In this document: positions 25,801-39,100 of the stretch, piece by piece | Position numbering within the stretch: the first letter of the stretch is position 1 | Layout: every line of letters starts with the position of its first letter | Source of the DNA: Nemopilema nomurai | Lineage: Eukaryota > Cnidaria > Scyphozoa > Rhizostomeae > Rhizostomatidae | Direction of reading: 5' to 3' | DNA length: 64,000 nucleotides | NCBI GenBank assembly: GCA_003864495.1 | Contig: ML133405.1 | Location: forward strand, 1 to 64,000 | The notes under the pieces: generated by a model | The model's input: the letters and a program-made list of their open reading frames with translations, nothing else | Databases searched by the model: none | Told to the model about the DNA's origin: nothing | Made by a program: the position numbers and the translations under genes

Positions 25801-28800
25801 TGCTGCGCGTGAATCTGCGCAGAAAACTGTTGCTGCGGTTGTTGTGGAAATTGATTTTGCTGCAACTGTTGTTGCTGTTGAGATAGTTGAGCTTCGTGTT
25901 GCTGAGAGAACTGTGGTTGCTGCTGTTGAGATAGTTGGGCCTGTTGTTGCTGTTGAGGAAATTGAGTCTGTTGCTGGGAGGACATCTGTGGCTGCTGAGA
26001 GTGTTGACCCATCATTTGCTGGGAAAATTGTGGTTGCTGCTGAGAGAATTGTGGTTGCTGCTGCTGAGATAATGGAGTCGGTTGCTGCGAGGATATCGGT
26101 TGCTGCGAGGATATCGGTGGCTGCTGAGATGATTGGCCCTGAAGTTGCGAAGCGAATTGTGGTTGCTGCTGCTGAGATAATCCCTGTTCCTGTAGTTGTT
26201 GTTGCTGCTGCTGACGAGCCATATGCTGTTGTGTCGGCTGCTGTTGCTGCAAAGGCTGAGACATATTTTCCAACAGTTGGTTACGCTGCTGGTTTTCCTT
26301 CTGTTCCTGGTTTGAAAAAGGTTGTTGCAGTTGTTGTGATGGCTGTGCAAAGAGCTGTTTCTGCTCGTTGAAGTGGCTCGTGTCCTTGTGGCCTTCTTGA
26401 TACTCACTTTGGGGATACTGATTTCGAGACGGAGCATGTTGAAATGAATCATCTGCGTGAGGTGGTACTTGTTCCGACTGCGGTAAGATCTGACTATGAG
26501 ACTGGTCTTCCAATGGCATGGGGTTGACTGCCTCTGGTTGGCTGCGGAGGTCCTGCCTATTTACAAAGCTGGACTGGGGAGGCTCATTACCACCGTACTC
26601 ATTACCCACTGAAGGCTGCTGGTGTGCGAGCACAGCCTCGTTTTGAGTATATCTGTGAGCCAGCTCTGTTCCCGACGCACAGATGGCACCACCTGCCGAT
26701 TTCTCATTCACAATAACAGGATTTATATTCTCACTAATTGTGCCCGGTGGGTCAGCATCCACAAGGGGTTTCTTCACAGAGCTACCTCCTTGTGATGAAA
26801 CTAGTCTGATTCCGAAATCGTTGCGCGACGGAGGAGCCTCTGTTTGTATCTGCTCAACCATAGCAGTTTTACCAGCAGAGACTGTTGACGGTTGAAGACC
26901 TGCTGTTCGATATTGCACCGTGTCTTGCGTATACCCTTGATCGCCGGCGCCTGACGAAGCTGAATACGCTGGGGAGGAGTAAACCGGATTTGCTGATGAA
27001 GCGCTAAATTGCCCAGGCAGTGCCGTGCTTGACTGTGGCAAAACTTCACCAGGCCATATAGGCTTAGAGGGAGCATGCGACTGATGGGAAGCTGTTTGCT
27101 CATTATAACTAGATGAAACGGAATACATATTATCATGGCCGCTGAGATGCGGGGTATTCTCTTGCGAAGGCGCACCAGAATCACCCTGTTGAAACTTTTC
27201 CGCGACCCTCGTTGCACGATGAGCCGGAGAAGATTCGCCCTGCGGGTTAAACTCAATGCCATGTATGTTTTCTTTAAATCCGCTGGACTGCACGTTTTCA
27301 CCTCTAGCGGGCTCCATTTTAGTCCTATCAATCACACTTTTTGACGAGCTTCCACTAGACAAATCAGAAGAGGAATTGCTATCTACCTTCTTCGAGTCCT
27401 CAACTGCATCGAAATGTGGCCTCTCTCGTGAAGGCGAAAGAGAGCTATACGACCCACGGGATGGGAAGTTCTCTTTGCTCTTCGGGTAATCTCTACGAAC
27501 ATGGTGTTGCTGAGGCATGCTCTGAGATCTGTCCAATTCAGTTGAGGTATTCCCCAGCTCCTGGGACCTTGGGTCTAATATAAGAGAGGGCTGATCTTCA
27601 GTGTATCTTGGAGTATCATTGAAGATCTTGGAGCTGGTAGAAGCTGATGATTGGGATAAATGATCTGCTTGAGAAGTGGACGGAAAAAGCAAAGCACTAG
27701 CCTCTGTGCCACTTTCTTTCATGCCAAAGGCCTTTGGCTCCTCAGCATCAAAGCCTGACTTTTCAAGACTATCTGCACTGAAGTTGGCAGGGCTTATCTG
27801 TTCAGCAGTCTTACTTGTCTTTACCGCTGCGAAGGCAGATGGATGACTGTGGTCTCCCAACTGCTGCCTTTCAAAGCTTGGAACTAGGCCCTGGGTTGGT
27901 GGTGGGTGGCTGGGATAGTTTGGTGCTACAACACCAGTTTGAAAATTCATAGGATCAGCTTGATTTCTAGTATATATGTTAAACGGTTCACTGTTACTAA
28001 AGCTGTCAACGACACTTTCATGTGGTTTAGGAGGAGCAGCCGCCATTGGAGGAGCGGTCGGGTATTGTGATGCATTGAAAGGCACAACTTCTTTTTCTGC
28101 TTTATCTGGTACAGCATTTGGGCTAGCCTGTTAAGAAATCAAATGTCACCACATCATGACCATATACGATTTGGTAATTTTTATCAAACTGCAGAATTAA
28201 AATACTAAACAATACACATACATTTAATACTTCACTCTTGACTTAAATTATTGTTATGATTGGATGATACAGAACCTGCATCTCAGAACAAAGGAAAAAA
28301 GTTCCCACAACACTCTTTAGCCATCAAGTTAAAATTTGGTAGATCAAGAAAATCAACCCAAACAAAATTCTTAATTCTTAACCGCTAAGTGAGGCTGCAT
28401 CTTGGTATATAAAAAGAATGAAACTGGCTATATGTCAAAAGGGTTATTTTCTTATTCCCATGATTTCTTCTGACCGACTGGACTTCAAACGCTTTGGTAA
28501 TTTTGACTTAAAAACTACAACGAAAAATAAGGAAAGAAAAAAGCAGCCTACTTGGTTTTCATAGAATGAATCATTTATTGTCTTGTCCCTCGTTTGTTGC
28601 AATAAGGTTTTTCCTGATTGCAGTGCTACTGCTGGGGCATCTTTTGACCCTAGAAAAACGAAAGTTGTTGCAAGCAAAACAAGAAATCTTGGTTGAAGAA
28701 TCTTTCAAAAATTTTCAGTCTGCTTTTTACAAAAAGCTATGATCAGTTTTTCAATGAGTGTGAATTCCTTGAAAGAAAATCTTTTGATGCAACTGCCAGA

Positions 28801-31291
28801 ATGTAATGAATTACGAACATCTTGATGTCAATCAATGCAAATTATGATACTGATGATTTTGCTATGGTGAAGTGTTGATGATAGTGATAGTGGAGTGATG
28901 ATGATTTGAGGGACAATCCAAATGAATAACAAAGAGACAAATGGAGTATTATTGATTTTGACTGTTTGGTGATGATCATGACAGCATGATGGAAACTAAA
29001 AATCCAACATTGAGTGGATAGCATTATGACAAAAGAAATAACTTTCCTTGTTTCATATTTGATTTTAAAGACCCATTATGCAAAAAAATATATCAGGTAA
29101 GTAGAAAAGTTGGTTCCATCCTGAATCAAGCTATTTTCTTACAACAAAAGACTTTAAAATAAAGAACAGGTCATCAAAACCATAGTTGTACAAAGCATTA
29201 AGTTTTCACAATGTACAGAGTACAAAAAATTGTTTGTTTGGTTCAAATTGTTTGGTTCTGTTATAATAAACCTATCATGAATTTATTCACTGACCAATAG
29301 AGATTACATAGGCCATCTTACCCCTAAAAATATGTTGCTCATTTGTCTTCACGTCATCAGGGCTGGATGACAAATCATCATCACTTTCAATATCATCATC
29401 AGATTCATTGTCAGATGTTGTCTCATCTGATTCATCAGTATCTTCATCTGCATAATCATTTAGACATTGGTCAGCAGGCATATTATCTCTGTTAGGAGGA
29501 CCCATGCCTTTTGGAGACCTCAAACTGAGCTGATCAAAGGCAGAGCTAATGTTTTCAATGGCTGCATGATTATAATTCACATTATGATGGGTATTTAATT
29601 TGTTATTATATTGAGGTACAACTGGCTTTGTTTCTTGTGGGCTAAATGTAGGAGGCAGACTTGCATGTGTCTGCTCAAGATATGGCCCTTCTTCAGGTGA
29701 CCCAGGCCAACTGAGACTTCCAGTGCCGGGGGGTTTAATGTTCCAGGAATTATCATCACCTCGCATCTGCATTCTGTTAGCTGATTGTTGTGGGTCAAAA
29801 GGTGGTAGCATTGCTCCAGATGAAGGTGGAGCTCCAGGTACATAGGGGCCATTGACATTACCAGATGGTGTTAAGCTGGGGGGGTTGAACGGTGAATGCA
29901 TCATAGGTGGATATGTTGGTCTGTGTGGGGGGACATTCGTAGGAGGATTTGATGGTGCAAAAGCATTCATCTTGGAATATGGGCTACGACTCTTTCCCTG
30001 CATACCAAAAGGATTCCCTGCTGGTAATCCCTGGCCCTGAAAATAACATTTAGCTGAGATCAGACATCAAAACCATCATTTCAAAACAACATATCTGGTT
30101 TAAGTATAATTCAAAATTACAAAACAAGTTTGTGAATATTAGTAGTTCAAAGTACATGCCACCAAATAAATACCTGTGTTCAATAGTGCAACTTCAAAAC
30201 TAGGGGTTTACAACAGACAAGAGTTTGAGGTTCAAACAAAGGATTAAATGTTCATCAGATATTGTGGGTTCCAATTTTGTCCATGTGTTTTAACCAAAAC
30301 CCCTGTAACCCAATGAGGAGAAATGTACTCACCAGAGCTGCAGGAAATGGAGGTGGGCCAAACTGTCCAGAAACTGGTGGTCTTGGTCCTAGTTAAATGC
30401 AAAAACATGCAAATCTAACTATATACATCTGAGAAGTCTAACTTTAGGTTTGTGGTTTGAATAAGACTTAGAGTCCTTTCAAAAGTAAATATAAATCAAC
30501 TTAATCAAGACTTTCATGGTAAGAAAATGTTTACCTTGAGACAACTTGAAATGATGGACATAGGGAATAAGGAGCTCAAAAATAAGGATGATGTAAATAA
30601 TATGTTTTCCTCTATTTACATAAAAAAATTAACCCCCCTGATCATAGTTTTACCACTACCTGAACTACTTTGTGTCTTTTGATATAAAGGAAAACAAATT
30701 AACAGTATTTTAACACACACTTAATTAAAACATATACATTTTGACAATGCAGATTTCATCAAGATTTCCTCCTATTTTATGGGGATATTTCAATGGAAGC
30801 TTGCGGAAAATCTCCCTTCAAAGAACTTCTTTGACAAGATAATAAATTGTCTGTCTGAAGGGCAGTTGGGATTCAATTTGCAACCATGGCTTCTTCATGC
30901 AATAAACTCTTAATAATTTTTGAGTGTAGGGAACATATGAAAAACGTCCAAATCAATACATCAATACATTGTCTTCACATCCTTCCTACTGTAACCTTTT
31001 TTATTGGGTTTACCTACATAAAACGAAGAATGTTCTTGATAGTTAACAAACAACTAACTATTAAATTCGGCCGATGATCGTTACAAGTTATCGTAAAAGG
31101 GGAATGAAGAATGATTTATCAGAATTAGCACTTTTAGTAGAATACTCGACGGAGAAGTAATCCTCTTTAGAACAACTAAAAAGCTACCATTACTCTGTCA
31201 AATAAATTTTATTTATTTATGAGCAATCAACAAATATACCCAGGAACTAACAACAAGTTGCATACGAACCATAATTCCCAGGGCCATCCAT
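13695..31291 (-). CDS. SEC16: SEC16, COPII endoplasmic-reticulum exit-site scaffold, 29 coding exons
   Basis: Coding exons (minus): 31291-31270, 30388-30333, 30036-29322, 28649-28552, 28127-25154, 24852-24701, 24260-24211, 24102-23958, 23447-23277, 22772-22675, 22138-22057, 21769-21649, 21305-21194, 20723-20660, 20406-20350, 19982-19929, 19600-19508, 19102-18995, 18687-18006, 17766-17684, 17083-17056, 16789-16725, 16320-16243, 15871-15818, 15554-15374, 15191-15126, 14932-14786, 14116-14079, 13919-13695. Phases agree at every junction, giving 6,819 nt or 2,272 residues, close to vertebrate SEC16A. The N-terminus is Pro-rich with an acidic Asp/Ser run in exon 3. The giant fifth exon is low-complexity and Gln-rich. 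Residues about 1,289-1,724 form the central conserved domain, with telling motifs YKPHLTARF, EFPGPL, LLWEY and LWGHALTLSYKMD, the part that binds SEC13. After that come a Gln/Asn-rich stretch, the conserved LPDD..KS segment, a poly-Pro run and a Gln-rich end. Known role: organising COPII vesicle budding at ER exit sites. The 28-nt exon at 17083-17056 is the least certain. Confidence 0.95.
22805..22877. repeat. Short tandem repeat in a SEC16 intron
   Basis: Five copies of a unit of about 12-14 nt (tgatataaaaaa with A-length variation) lie about 30 nt upstream, in transcript sense, of the SEC16 exon starting at 22772. On the transcript strand the unit is T-rich and may serve as an extended polypyrimidine tract. 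The perfect unit homogeneity suggests a young, length-variable locus. Confidence 0.85.
25600..26310 (-). repeat. Glutamine-coding repeat tract within SEC16 exon 5
   Basis: On the minus strand this stretch encodes poly-Gln runs and short tandem units such as QQQQQPFN (repeated three times near 25690-25750), SQQQQPQF and ISSQQP. Mixed CAA and CAG codons make up the run. It is translated in the SEC16 frame, and its shadows give long false frames on the plus strand. Such tracts commonly vary in length and support weak multivalent self-association. That function is inferred here. Confidence 0.9.
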
Positions 31292-33106
31292 ACTGCACAA
31301 GCTTTCAGTTAAATGTCTTAACGCTCAGATTCATGTATTTATGTTCCATTTAGCGCAGCCAGATTTTGTCCACTGATTGTTCGAAAACACTTCCAATAAC
31401 TCCGTAACAAGGTTAAAAGCTTAGGCCCAAAGACTGTGCACCTTCACCACCTATGCTAGCTGGCCTCCTAAACAAAATCCTCGATAGCTTGAGTAGTAAA
31501 TCAATCGAGACAAGTACCACAATGCAAAAACTTACTATCTGCTTGGAAATTTGACTTTAACAACTCAATTAAGACCCAAAAAGTATTTAGCTGTTGCAGG
31601 AACTATTTCTCATAACAAAGCCACGTAACTGATTAAAGTCGTGCACCTGGGGGGAACGAGGCAAGAGTACCGCTGACACACGTGTCCGGACCGATAATCA
31701 AATTGAACAGAAATTTTTCGAGAACAGTGATAAATCACTTGGCAACGGTAGTTTCCACGTCTAGTTTTTAGATATTATTGCGTCGTATCAGGGTCAAAGA
31801 GGAAAGCAAGAGATATACGATTATTGAGAAAGACTTCAAGCCAAAGCCTTAATGCATTCACTGTTGAAATGAAACAGTGTCTTCAGTGAGATTAAAAATG
31901 TCAACACTTCAGCACATCAGGGAAGGAATTTTCTGTAAGGGTAAAGAATTTAGTGATTGCGGGCTAAAGGAAGGCAAGATAAACCATCTAAAATATAATG
32001 CGAACAAAGTCTTTTGAAGAAAGCATGTTCCAAAGTGAAACACCAAAACTTGTTATCTAGTCTGAGTGTTTGGTTATACGAAACTTGATGATACCCTAGA
32101 AGGAAGCGTTTAAGTTCCTTGTGTGGACTGTCATACTTATGTCAGGCTTGCACGAAACGATGCTTGCGAAAAAACGTCTTCATCTTTCTAAGTTCACCTA
32201 CAAAAATAAGTGAATTGACTTGTTTCCTTTGGAACCCAGAGCCATTCATTTGACCAAAACCTCTAGTTTTTAAAACAGTAACACACTTTGGAACATAGTT
32301 TTAGAAAAATTAAACATCGTTTCGAGGGGGAGCAGTGACAGCTTGATTAGTGCAAAAAGAAGCTATAATGGTGTCTTCGAGAGACACTTCCACTAAAGTG
32401 CTCTAAGGAATAAAGCGGATTGCATACCAGAACAGAGGGAACATTGTGAAAGCAATTACATTCTTCTTACACAAAATAATCAGCTTTCGCAATAAGTATG
32501 TGCAATTTTCAGGATCTTCTTTAGGGACGAGGAAGAATATTGAGCACGTAATGTGTTTGTTTTTATCTTTGACGTAATGCTTCATTTAGGCTGCTGTATA
32601 TAGATATCACATGCTCTTCTCACAATCCCCTACTGGCCCTTGGTGCGCTATTATTTCGCCAGCTTTTCGTTATTTCCCGATTTTTGGATGCTCTGAGGTG
32701 GGTCAGACGAAAAACATTTGACTATGCAAAAATGCTTCGGCTGCTGTTTTTTATTGTGAATTTTGGGAAAGCATGAATGGATCAAATAACAACTATGTTT
32801 CAATAAAATGTCCAGACAAGCCTTCCAAAGATTTTAAGTAAATTTGCTACAATACTTTCTGAGGGTGAATTTGGCTTTTCAAGTCGTACAAAATTAAAGC
32901 TTGTTGGAAACAGTGTAGGCGCGATTCAAAGAGACTGAATACACACAAAATTCAGTTTACTTTCGTTACCAGAAACAGCCAGAATCTTGGAAGATCCGAA
33001 CGCCGAACAGAGACTAACACATTCAAATATCGAAAAAACATCGATTGAGTAAACAAATAAGTCGCACATTATTAGTAGGGTTTAATTATTAAAAGGAGCT
33101 TCATTT
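31292..33106. other. Intergenic region between SEC16 and ACADM
   Basis: This covers the SEC16 promoter side (just above 31291) and the 3' flank of ACADM (just below 33107). I recognise no coding exon, RNA gene or transposon end. Open frames here are short and without domain features. Confidence 0.5.
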
Positions 33107-36100
33107 CTAATGCATCATTTTGGCCGCAGCAAGCAGTTCTCGGGAGATTATCATTCGTTGAATCTGCGACGTTCCTTCGTAAATCTATAGTGAAAGGACA
33201 CACCAATAAGAGACAAATAGAAAGAGATGAACAATGAAGGCATAAAATTCCTGATAGACCTGAAAACGTCTAAAGAATAAGCTTAGAGGTGTAAATGACT
33301 TCTAAATAATAGGATTCTTGATAAATGCTTGGTGAAAATTACATAAAAGCAAGGCTGGTCGAATGCCAAAACGACATACACCCAGATAATCCATCCTAAT
33401 GCTGGGACGTTAATATTTCGGTTTTATGCTATTTCTTAACCCTTGAAACTATAAGATGCCAAACCCATTCAAATCTTTCCTTATAGCACAATGCCCTATT
33501 TCTTTGCGCTTGAAAACTGCTCGGAACTCCCTTGATTTAAAAAATATCCAGCTTTAGCTTAAGATTGGACTCCTAAAAAGACAAGAGGTCAAGGTCAAAG
33601 GTCAAAGTCTCATACCTGGAAAATTTTGGCATCCCGCATCAGCTTCTCAACCGGGTATTCCGAGTTGTAGCCATTTCCGCCAAACACCTGTTGACAGAAT
33701 TCACACGAGTAAATTTCTTTGCTCTCGAGCACAATTATTGACACTTTCCTTGTTTATTACCACCATTGCTTACAGAAACTAAAAACCACTAGCTTTCAAA
33801 ATTTACTAGTTTGCCAATAGCAGAGAACTGCAAAGGAGTTAAGAATGGACAACAGAAAAAAATGAATTGCTGATTAAGTTGCTGATTATATTGCAATCTT
33901 GGAAAAGAGTGGACCAGGCCAGATTAAATTCCAGTTAATGGTGTTCAACTAAAAAATTGTGCTCGCTATTGAAATAGTACTTTGATCCAGCAAAAGAAAG
34001 CGACGACAGAGCCCATTGCTTTAGGCGTTTGAAGACGTAACTTCATCAACCTTGGAAACTTCACAGGCAGAGAAACTCAACTACCAGACAAAGAATTACC
34101 AATCAATGCAAAATAAGATATATACCTGAACCGCATCAGATGCGTTTTTATTGGCAACATCCGAGGCGAATGCTTTTGCTATCGATGCATAGTAGGTATT
34201 CCGTCTTCCCTGCGAAAAAATTAAAAAACATTCTACAGTGCAAAGATACAACAGAAACCATGAAACAAATCTATAACGAATGTTTTCACCAGAACATCTG
34301 TCTATAGCGACCTTAACAATGAATGGCTGTCAGTGACTCATGGAAAGTTTTTAGAGTAAAAAATTGATGAAAGTGAGCACAAATGTCAAAATATCTTCTT
34401 ATCAAAACTTCTCCGATTTCACGGAAAGCAACCCAGAACTAGCCCAATTTTCAATGCAAGATCAAAGTCATTCCGTTGAGCCCATTTTACATGCAAGAGT
34501 CTTTCAAACATAACGCCGCGATTCTAAGTATTGAAAAAACGACGACGATGACGTCATATTCATTAACAGGTCATCGTTGGAGAAGAAAAGCACTCATCAG
34601 TGGCTATTCTTTAATTCGACCAAATCAAAGCATAGTCAACCGATAAACAAATCGCACAGTATTTTGCATCGCTTTCAAAGCTGTAAATCTGAAAGATTCT
34701 AAGAATCAAGCAAGGCACTGTGGTTAGAAAAAGAAGCAAATGGCAACCACACCTGGTCGATCTCCCAGGCAGCGCGATGCGTAATAAGCCTAGCGACCTC
34801 TACGCCGATCGCCATGTCGGCCAGCAAAAACTGCACTGCCTGGTGCTCTCCGATGAACTTGCCCATGGTCTTTCGCTCGAGGGAATACTTGGTCGCCTCT
34901 TCGAACGCACGCCTCGCCACACCGACCGCTCCTGCCGCAACAGGTGGTCGCGTAAAATCGAATGCACCCATGGCAATTTTGAAACCCATCCCTTCAGCAC
35001 CAAGAACGTTCTGGTGACAAACAAAACTTTTCAGTTCATAGGCAAAACTAGACCACAAGTCCAAAAAGCAAAACATTTCAGTTCATAGAAAAATCAGATC
35101 ATAATCAGAATCAAAATCAGAAAACTTTTAGACTATAACAGGAATAATAAGACAAACAGTCAATCTGATAAAAGCGAATAACAAGAAGCCTGGAGCAAAA
35201 GAAACAATATACTTTCGTCTGTAAATGGCCAATGATTTCTATTAAACGTGAACTTGGAATGAGAATCAATATCATACCTCCTTCGGAACACGAACATCTT
35301 CAAAGGTTATTCCCCTTGTATCTGATGCTCTTTGACCCATGTTCCACTCCTGTAAAAACGTAAATACATAAAAGCATTCAAATGGCAGGTGATCCCTTAT
35401 TTCACCCTTTAAACTTTCCCTCCAAATTTCGAAACACCAAAGAGGGCGGCTTTTACCGGTGGCATATCAAAGCGAACATTTGTAACTTTGTTAACTTTGG
35501 GAAAAGCTGCATAACATTCACGTAAGTTTGTAACATTTTAAAAATAGTGCGTTATCCTTTCTCTTTACAGGCGAGATTAACCAAATATTGAAACGTCTAC
35601 TTGAAGCTTAAAGCGACAGTGAATAAAAATTTATACAGCTGCACAGTCGACTAAATTTGCAGATGAGAAAATAGATAAAAGACACGAACACAAATAATCT
35701 CATGATTATACAAATCATTTCCTTTTTTGCGAGCCAGCAAGATAAAACAGTAAAAATTCTTCAAAAGTTATTAGAGAGAATGGAAACAATGTTCCAATCT
35801 GCGAAGGGAAACTAGATGGACCTCTCAATAAATATAGAAATGGTTTTTCGCCTGTCAAGAGCATTCAACAAAGTAGGACTGGTGAAATTCTGCCTTTTCG
35901 GTGCAGCATGAAAAGCAAATAGTAAGTAGGCACTGCTAGTTAAATGAACGAAAGTTATAAAAACCTTGCGGCCTTTCACAACACCAGGGGCGTCTGCATC
36001 AACAATAAAGCCTGTGAAAGCTTTACCAGGTCTTTCATTTGGATTCGTTTTTGCAAGAACGAAATACCTGAGGTGTAGTAAAACAATATATCAAACACTT

Positions 36101-39100
36101 TGAGCTAAGTGAAAAACTTAAAAGCTATATTTTGAAAAAATTCACTGATTCATTGGCTTTTCTTGAAGTCCTTAATACAAAGTCAGCAATAATAACTGAA
36201 TGGTCACTTTTAGTACCCAATTGATTTATACTTCTATGTCTCCTAGTAATCAAGAAGATACTCTACTCTCATGAAAAGCTTAAGCATCTACCGACTTTCA
36301 AAACTCAATAGGCTCACCAGTTTGCTACACCTCCATTGGTTATCCACATCTTTTGCCCATTGATTATATACTGAAGAGAAAGATGAAAAAAGATGGCATC
36401 ATAAACAGCTCATGGGTATGAACAGCGATCTCCTACTTCACTCAACAGATCCAAAAAGCTGGTCAGCAAGAGTTGTAAACGTTTCCACAAAGATGAAATG
36501 GATATCATACTTCAATGTTCATTAAATCTTTGGTCATTTGCATGCTTAACATTTTACAGGCCAAATTACAACTGACAATGAAAGGTGCTGAGGTTTCTAT
36601 AAGAAAATTAAAACAATATCTTTAACAGATAAGCTCTTTAATAGGCACCAGCTTTGGAGGGCATTTTACCATCACCAATACCAGCAAAATATTCATCCAA
36701 TACCAAGGGAATTGAACTCATTTACATCCCAACATAAAAGTAATTTTTCATTTCTCTTTACTTTAAAAATTACATGTACTCATCAGACAGCAAGCAAGTG
36801 CAACAACAAAACCTCTAAAACATTATGCAAAATTTGCAATCTTTGCACCCAGCACATTATAACATTATCAGTAGGTAGGACTAAGAAACTACATGCCTCA
36901 TCTCCTTTCTTTTCTGCCTTTGTTTTTATACCAGCAACATCAGATCCAGCCACTGGCTCAGTTACACAGTAAGCCTGGAAAAGTGACACAAGATGGAAAT
37001 AAAGTGACAACTGTTCAAGCATTTAACAGCAATTTTACAATTTATAATATTGTGAATTTGGGGCCATGCAGAGTGTACAAAAAAGAAATCAACCCACTTT
37101 AGTTTAAAAATTCTTAAAGTAAATGGAATTAGAGAAAATGTCAAAATGAAGATTATGAGATCATTCTAAGATCATTTTTGGAATTATCAAGTAAAATCTT
37201 AACTTACAGCCATAAGTGGCTCTTCCACCATACGCCCAAGGTAGCTTTTCTTCTGTTCATGATTTCCAGCATATATCACTGGGGCTTCCTAAAGGACAAC
37301 AGTAAAAAAGAAAGGATGACAAAAAAGCACACACAAAACAAAACTCGGGGGCACTTTTCAGGAGATGCTGAATAGTAAACGGAAACATCTTCCATGGAAA
37401 AATACATGAACCGTTACTTACACTGAAAAATGCCTACACATCTGGAATCCGTTGATATATGATTTAATCATACAAGTAAGTAAATGTGACAAATTGATTT
37501 ATCATATGTAAGTATACATATAAATTAGTAAAAATAGAAAAATCATGAAGTCAACATTAAAATATTATTTTGGAGATTTAGAAAAAAACATTGAAGCTCT
37601 TATATTGAAATGTTTATATTAAACACAATTTCTACTTCATCATCAAATTATGATCCAACTCTCTTCAACTCTTCATTCAATAAGTCTAAATGAGCATACA
37701 GCCAAGGCATTTCCTTCGACAGCAGTTTGAATTCCAGAACAGCCATATGACAATTCCTCCACTATGAGGCAGCCAGCAAAGCTGCTCAAACCTAGTCCAC
37801 CTGCAAAAACCAAGGGAACTTAACTGACTGGCCTTTTGACTAAGCAATTGTTGGATAAATATGATAATCTAAATGACTGAACGAGGCAAAGAAAAATAAT
37901 CTTTTTACAATGAGACCATGAATTCATCAAAAATCACACAACTGAATTTCATTTTAGGTATTGAGAAGTGGGCCAAGAACTCAAGTGTCCTACATTTCCA
38001 GAGCTAAAGCCATTGGTAAACAAACCCTCTATATTTTCTTCTTTTGTTTCCTTTGAAAACTTTACTTCTTATTTCATGTCTTATGAGAGATAAGATTGTC
38101 ATTAACTTACCATATTCTTGACCAATATGGCCATTCATCAAACCTAGCTCATGAGCCTTTTTCACTATGTCCCATGGATACTAAAATTATAAAATGGTCT
38201 TATCAGTATTGTACTAAATCAGGATTCTAAAGATTCTGGGGCTCAATCTACATCTTGATCGCAATGACCTCAAATTGCTGGAGACAGTGCTTGCAAATTC
38301 TCAAAGGGGCAACAGAACTAAATATAAATTTCAGACTGCTGTTTTAATTATCTACTTTATGGTCATGAACAGTCTTCAGCATCTCATTTGCAGAATGTAG
38401 GCCCAAATGGGTCCAAGTTACTACTATGAGTTTCACAATGAATGGGGTCGTCAGCAGACAGTTGAAAAGCCAATCGTTTGCACATCTCTTTCGATATGTT
38501 AAAAATTGGTCTAGGGGCTGATCCTGGATGTGTGAGGAATCATTATGCATGACACCATAATTTTGGGCCAGTCACACATTTAACTTCTAGTCATTTGAAA
38601 ATTGCTTTGATGTCGGGATGTAAATGTTGAGAATTATAAGCATTATTATTATGATGAGCATCATTATCTTGTTTAGGCATTGAGTTTTGCACAGGGAGAT
38701 GAACAATCAGTAATTAGCATACTCCTTTAGCCTCTTGTATTTAGCCCTATTGTTAATTGAAGTTGTTTTAACTTCTGTTCCTATTGAAAAGCACGAGTTG
38801 AGACAAGGAATATGTTCTTAGTACTTCTGAAATACTTAGTAAATTAGTTAAGATTACTTGACTAGGAAGATCATTTACTGGAATATAATGATGGGAAGCT
38901 TTCTTTTACAAAAATATGTAATTGCTTCAATTCACTTGTAAATATATCAGCCTCCTCGATTATTGATACTAAATTTAAAGAACATGTTGGCTATGCAAAA
39001 CTTTCCTTTTGACCCCCTGCCTCTTAGCCTCTTAAAATGATTACCACAAATTCTGCTTTAGGATAAACCACCATGGGGTGCTTCATGGTTATCATTATCT

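Noticed and set aside
25302..26371. Long plus-strand frames rich in Leu or Val/Ala
   Set aside because: They are reverse-strand shadows of the Gln-coding repeat in SEC16 exon 5. The minus frame has the conserved splice phases.
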